Shown piece after piece: positions 12,935-14,618 of a stretch of 14,618 nt of DNA. Each line of letters opens with the position of its first letter. Within the stretch, counting starts at the first letter, position 1. A program made the position numbers and the translations under genes. The stretch lies in the NCBI GenBank assembly GCA_014383605.1, contig JACNHM010000309.1, positions 1 through 14,618 of the forward strand, written 5' to 3'. The notes beneath the pieces were generated by a model, which searched no databases, was not told the DNA's origin, and saw only the letters and a program-made list of their open reading frames with translations. Source of the stretch: Chloroflexota bacterium. GTDB lineage: Bacteria > Chloroflexota > Anaerolineae > UBA3071.

Positions 12935-14374
12935 CTACTGCGCCGGCTTGAATTGTTGCACGAACTCCCGCGTCAATTGCAGGTACAGGTCGCCGTAGGC
13001 GGCGCTGGGCTCGATGTGCGTGCACTCCACCCACTCGTTGAAGCTGTTCACCCAGAGCCAGTCGGGCTGGCTGGCCAGCGCGCTGGCGAAGGTGGCGCGG
13101 TAGAAAGCACCCTCCTCCCGATCGCGGTGATGCGGCTGACTGGGCACGCGCACATCCGCCCGGCAGCCGGCGCGGGTGTCGTCCCAGCCGGGCGAGATGG
13201 TGGCCACCCAGAGCTTGGGCTGGCCGCTGCGCTGCGCCCAGGCGCGCACCTGGCCGGCCCAGCGGGACGCCTTGACGTAGTCGTCCGGATAGGCGGCGTG
13301 GGTGATCTTGTGCACGTACAGGCCGTCGAACACGGCCAGGTAGGAGGGATCGAGCCCCTCGGCGATCCACAGGGCCGTCTGGTCCGGGTCAACCTGGCGG
13401 CGGATGGCGTCCCAGCCCTCCTGCGGGCTCTGCCCGGCGGCCACGGGCACGCGGTACACGTCGGTGAAGAAGATGACCGGCTGCCCTTGGGAGTGCAGGA
13501 AGTTAGGGTGACCGGCGTAGGTGGCCATCACGTGGTGCAGCGCTTCCACAACGGTGGCTTGGGAATGGCCATCGGGCAGCATATGGCGGGAGAAGACGAT
13601 GGTGGAGCGGAAGGGCGTGCCGCGGGATTGTTCCAGCAGTTGGGCGAAGTTGCGGTCGGTGCGGTCGCCGACGGCCAGCCACTGGCTGGTGAACCCGTCC
13701 AGCCCGGCGTCCAGGGCCTGCTGGACGTGGCGGCGCATGGCCTCCGGATCGTCGGAGTCGTAGGACTGTTGCGGCCGGTCGCAGAGGTTGCAGTCGTCCC
13801 AGCCGTCGCCGTCGAACCAGGGGAAGTAGTTGGCCAGGATGAGCCGTTCAGCGGCTGTTGCCGCCGCTGGCGGCACTGGTGGCGGCGTCGCTGGGGCGGC
13901 CGCGGCCTGGGCCAGCGGCTGGTTCGTTGCTTCTGCCAAAGGAGGCGACAACGAAGAAGGCGTTGGGCGCGGGATGTCCGCCGGCCTGGCCGGTATCACA
14001 CTTCCGGCCGAGTCTTGTTGGCCTGTGGCGGCGGGTTTTTGTGCCAGGAGATCGTGTCCTTTGAGCCGGGCGCAGTCGCAGTCAATTTCCAGGCAGATCG
14101 TTTCTGCTGGCGCGGCGGCAGGCGTGGGGGTTGCTGTGGCCGTGGCCGCCGGCCTGGCCGACGGTTGGGGTACCATCGTCGGCGTGGGCGGTGCCGTTGG
14201 GGCCGGCTCTCTGGCCTGCCGAGCCGCCGGGAAAGGCTGCTCCACGAGCCTCACCGTGGGGGTCGGCGCGGGCGTGGCGGCGGGCAGCAGTGGACCCCAC
14301 GGTCTGCGCCAGACCCACAGGACAATCACGGCAATGAATCCTATGCTGAGATAGGCGTACACACGTTTGCGCAT
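12935..14374 (-). CDS. Membrane-anchored GH99-like (endo-alpha-mannosidase type) glycosidase
   Basis: The 479-aa protein has a basic N-terminus and a single hydrophobic segment (about 7-22) with no obvious cleavage site, so it is probably anchored outside. A long Pro/Ala/Thr-rich linker (about 30-175) with a small Cys cluster (94-101) leads to a catalytic domain. That domain opens LILANYFPWFDGDGW (178-192) and ends in NSFNEWVECTHIEP (443-456). Glu447 and Glu450 in NEWVE match the acidic pair of GH99 enzymes (NEWHEGTQIEP), which cut alpha-mannan-type or related glycans. The substrate here is unknown. It is the first supported gene of the cluster, downstream of a TATAAT promoter, followed by the GT4 gene. 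No convincing Shine-Dalgarno precedes ATG 14374. The GH71/GH99-like family assignment is by motif only. Confidence 0.82.
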   Translation of the reverse strand: MRKRVYAYLSIGFIAVIVLWVWRRPWGPLLPAATPAPTPTVRLVEQPFPAARQAREPAPTAPPTPTMVPQPSARPAATATATPTPAAAPAETICLEIDCDCARLKGHDLLAQKPAATGQQDSAGSVIPARPADIPRPTPSSLSPPLAEATNQPLAQAAAAPATPPPVPPAAATAAERLILANYFPWFDGDGWDDCNLCDRPQQSYDSDDPEAMRRHVQQALDAGLDGFTSQWLAVGDRTDRNFAQLLEQSRGTPFRSTIVFSRHMLPDGHSQATVVEALHHVMATYAGHPNFLHSQGQPVIFFTDVYRVPVAAGQSPQEGWDAIRRQVDPDQTALWIAEGLDPSYLAVFDGLYVHKITHAAYPDDYVKASRWAGQVRAWAQRSGQPKLWVATISPGWDDTRAGCRADVRVPSQPHHRDREEGAFYRATFASALASQPDWLWVNSFNEWVECTHIEPSAAYGDLYLQLTREFVQQFKPAQ

Positions 14375-14427
14375 GGCAGGTACCGATCAACGATCAGGAT
14401 AAGGGGAAGACGCTGACGAGCAGGTCC

Positions 14428-14436
14428 ATTATAGCA
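14428..14436 (-). promoter_or_regulatory. Extended -10 promoter upstream of the GH99-like gene
   Basis: The minus strand reads TGCTATAAT, a perfect TATAAT (14433-14428) with an extended -10 TGN. No good -35 is present at 16-18 bp, which extended -10 promoters tolerate. The expected start near 14420 gives a leader of about 45 nt. It could drive the GH99-like/GT4 unit and perhaps genes beyond. Confidence 0.5.
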
Positions 14437-14511
14437 TGGATCGGCACGCTGCGCCAGCGCAGCGGGTTCAGGGGGTAGTGCAAACGTGTCGGAGGAGGCA
14501 ACGCATCGCTG

Positions 14512-14618
14512 TCAGAGGAACAGCGGAAAGACCGCAATGTTCATTTCGCGCTTGTTCCGCTGCTGCATCCTGAGCTCTCGGCCTGAGCTCGGGCCGGAGG
14601 CCTGGCGAGGAGTTCGGC
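14512..14618 (-). CDS. Possible 3' end of an upstream minus-strand gene
   Basis: A frame open from the window edge ends at TGA (14514-14512) after about 35 codons, finishing RNKREMNIAVFPLFL. It lies on the same strand as the cluster, about 75 bp before the promoter at 14430. I do not recognise it. The stretch also contains a small palindrome (GAGCTC-TCGGCCT-GAGCTC) and could be noncoding. Confidence 0.2.
   Translation of the reverse strand, partial: RTPRQASGPSSGRELRMQQRNKREMNIAVFPLFL

Noticed and set aside
12857..14416. Plus-strand reading frame of 519 codons opposite the GH99-like gene
   Set aside because: Low-complexity Arg/Gly-rich translation without motifs, while the minus strand has clear GH99-like catalytic motifs and a promoter.

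Overview
The window looks like a high-GC bacterial chromosome segment devoted to cell-surface glycan assembly. A Chloroflexota (Anaerolineae-like) origin is my best guess. It rests on the protein types (a GT39 enzyme with extracytoplasmic sandwich modules, a DUF2079 membrane protein, a GH99-like anchored protein) and on the heptanucleotide repeats. I could not test it by search. Every gene I can support lies on the minus strand, so transcription runs from high to low coordinates.

Layout in transcription order: a TATAAT promoter near 14430; a membrane-anchored GH99-like glycosidase (14374-12935); a GT4 glycosyltransferase (12876-11617); a 210-bp spacer filled by an octanucleotide repeat field with a strong hairpin; a very large protein joining an LPG-synthase/AglD-type flippase-like domain, a DUF2079 domain and C-terminal beta-sandwich modules (11406-7738); a lower-GC NAD-dependent sugar epimerase (7719-6790); a chimeric remnant of a GT39 5' end joined out of frame to the 3' end of a DegT/DnrJ aminotransferase (6722-6281); an AF2212-like antitoxin and VapC-like PIN toxin with their own promoter (6291-5510); a 17-bp inverted repeat; an intact 1008-aa GT39 glycosyltransferase (5414-2388); a lipoprotein (2289-982); and a GT2 glycosyltransferase that runs off the left edge (972-1). 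No gene-free stretch exceeds 300 bases.

The genes fit one pathway. The epimerase, and formerly an aminotransferase, would supply nucleotide sugars. The GT2 and GT4 enzymes act at the cytoplasmic face. GT39 transfers sugar from a polyprenyl-phosphate donor on the outside. The flippase-like/DUF2079 protein handles lipid-linked material, and the GH99-like enzyme trims glycans.

The most unusual feature is a set of degenerate short-period repeat islands. Six of them share one heptanucleotide register anchored on CGT (about 53 units). Four others use different heptamers, a short one lies near 12900, and one field uses an 8-bp period. Most lie inside reading frames, in frame, at inter-helix loops or domain boundaries, where they encode heptapeptide repeats such as HHASRIT, FHVSRFT and RKSQIAN. 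They could be phase-variation tracts, spreading micro-repeats, or makers of new protein linkers.
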